In this document: positions 4,456 to 5,455 of the stretch, one piece after another
Position numbering within the stretch: the stretch's first letter is position 1
Layout: every line of letters starts with the position of its first letter
Made by a program: the position numbers and the translations under genes
The notes under the pieces: model-generated
Database searches by the model: none
Seen by the model: the letters and a program-made list of their open reading frames with translations, nothing else
What the model was told of the DNA's origin: nothing
NCBI GenBank assembly: GCA_028683635.1
Contig: JAQUHL010000150.1
Location: 1-5,455, forward strand
Source of the DNA: Candidatus Cloacimonadota bacterium
GTDB taxonomy: Bacteria; Cloacimonadota; Cloacimonadia; Cloacimonadales; Cloacimonadaceae
DNA length: 5,455 nt
Direction of reading: 5' to 3'

Positions 4456-5394
4456 ATGAAAGCTCAGTCCCGAGCCTATCTCCTCGCCGGGTTGGCAATT
4501 CTTTGCTGGTCAACAGTCTCCACAGCCTTTAAAATCGCACTAAAATACTTTACCGTGATCGGATTGGTGTTTGTCTCATCCGCCTTTGCCGCTCTGTTTC
4601 TTCTTATTATCATCATTATCAGGACTTATCTTCTGCCCGATCGCGATGCTTCCCTTCTGAATCCTGCTGTTTCGCTGCGCACTAACATTTCAAAATCTCT
4701 TATTCCAGCTTTACTGAACCCCTTTGCCTATTATCTTGTGTTGTTTGCAGCGTATGACCGGCTCAGGGCACAGGAAGCACAGGTGTTGAACTATACTTGG
4801 GCTATCGTGCTCTCCGTCCTTGCCATCATCTATATGAAACAGAAGTTTCGCTATCGGGATTTCATTGCCCTGGCCATCAGCTTTTTTGCTGTGATCTTGA
4901 TCTCCACCCGGGGTAGCCTGATCAGCATGAAATTTGATGATCTGCCGGGTTCATCGCTTGCGGTCGGATCATCTTTCATCTGGGCAGCGTACTGGATGAT
5001 TGGCATGAAAGAAAGCCGTCCCATCCTGACAAGGCTCTTCTGGAACTTTCTTTTGGGCTCTTTATACATCGGGATTTATCTTGCATTCAGATTCATGCTT
5101 ACGGGAGCTTTGGGAATCCTGATAAGTGATGTTTCTCTGGCGGCGATAGGTTCAGGATTGTATGTGGGGCTTTTTGAAATGGGGCTTACTTTCCTGATCT
5201 GGAACAAAGCGCTCCAGCTCTCCCCCAGCACGGCGAAAATTGCCAACCTGATCTTTCTTACTCCCATCATTTCTTTGGTCTTTATCTCTGCTATCCTCAA
5301 TGAGAGCATCCACCCATCCACACTCATTGGTTTGAGTCTGATCATCCTAAGTAATGTATGGCAGAATTTCCGATCCCCGAGGCAGCTTATATGA
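4456..5394 (+). CDS. EamA/DMT-family membrane transporter
   Basis: A 312-residue integral inner-membrane protein of the drug/metabolite transporter superfamily, normal in length for the two-EamA-repeat type. Ten hydrophobic helices can be drawn near residues 7-27, 33-56, 81-100, 107-127, 133-151, 165-184, 192-214, 227-248, 256-280 and 287-303. The first repeat opens with AGLAILCWSTVSTAFKIAL, and the second ends with the family-like LTFLIWNKALQLSPSTAKIA stretch and LTPIISLVF. Family members export or import small metabolites such as amino acids or nucleotides; the substrate cannot be read from sequence. The ATG at 4456 is the first in this frame and places helix 1 correctly, but it has no Shine-Dalgarno site and lies 8 nt after the terminator T-run. 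The stop overlaps the next gene by ATGA. Confidence 0.92.
   Translation: MKAQSRAYLLAGLAILCWSTVSTAFKIALKYFTVIGLVFVSSAFAALFLLIIIIIRTYLLPDRDASLLNPAVSLRTNISKSLIPALLNPFAYYLVLFAAYDRLRAQEAQVLNYTWAIVLSVLAIIYMKQKFRYRDFIALAISFFAVILISTRGSLISMKFDDLPGSSLAVGSSFIWAAYWMIGMKESRPILTRLFWNFLLGSLYIGIYLAFRFMLTGALGILISDVSLAAIGSGLYVGLFEMGLTFLIWNKALQLSPSTAKIANLIFLTPIISLVFISAILNESIHPSTLIGLSLIILSNVWQNFRSPRQLI
5379..5382 (+). promoter_or_regulatory. Ribosome binding site of the right-edge gene
   Basis: GAGG lies 8 nt before the ATG at 5391, inside the end of the transporter gene. It supports a real downstream gene translated by coupling. Confidence 0.55.
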
Positions 5395-5455
5395 ATGATT
5401 TCAATTTTCCCACAGATTATGCTTTGGATCTGGAACTACAGATTAGGGAGAATCT
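5391..5455 (+). CDS. Unidentified protein, N-terminus only (cut by window edge)
   Basis: Starting at the ATG that overlaps the transporter stop as ATGA, the frame is open to the window end and gives 22 residues beginning MNDFNFPTDYALDLELQIRE. It is acidic, has no signal peptide or membrane helix, and is too short for a family call. The coupled start and GAGG site favour this frame. A second ATG at 5395 also opens a frame that stays open to the edge (MISIFPQIMLWIW and on), but its hydrophobic, Trp-rich composition looks less like a genuine start. The gene is probably cotranscribed with the transporter. Confidence 0.6.
   Translation, partial: MNDFNFPTDYALDLELQIREN

Overview
The window looks like a stretch of ordinary chromosome from a Gram-negative bacterium, probably an anaerobe of the FCB side of the tree. 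Cloacimonadota is my best guess, but it rests on general gene style and not on a diagnostic marker. The Gram-negative call comes from a lipoprotein signal peptide, a secreted DUF3108 protein typical of diderm bacteria, and a queuosine gene. I see no insertion sequence, phage gene, CRISPR array, tRNA or rRNA.

Left half, minus strand (3015 down to 1): four genes run coaBC, a short-chain dehydrogenase/reductase (SDR), a DUF3108 envelope protein, then queA, which is cut by the left edge. Two junctions are 4-nt ATGA overlaps and the third gap is 11 nt, so this is almost certainly one transcript. CoaBC makes 4'-phosphopantetheine for coenzyme A, QueA makes the queuosine precursor in tRNA, and the other two have no assigned substrate. 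No single pathway unites the operon.

Middle (3016-3302): a 287-nt divergent intergenic region. It carries a perfect TTGACA hexamer on the minus strand that lies inside a TTGTC-N3-GACAA palindrome. On the plus strand it has a very strong Shine-Dalgarno site that leads only to an 8-residue reading frame, a second 12-residue frame, and two competing hairpins near the ribosome binding site of the plus-strand gene. This is the least explained part of the window.

Right half, plus strand: a TPR-repeat lipoprotein (3303-4388), a clear intrinsic terminator (4409-4447), a ten-helix EamA/DMT-family transporter (4456-5394), and the first 22 codons of an unidentified gene that overlaps the transporter stop by ATGA. 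The transporter start codon lies only 8 nt after the terminator T-run and has no Shine-Dalgarno site, so how it is expressed is an open question.

I found no convincing new biological system. The best leads are the intergenic leader region and the terminator/start arrangement at 4374-4458.
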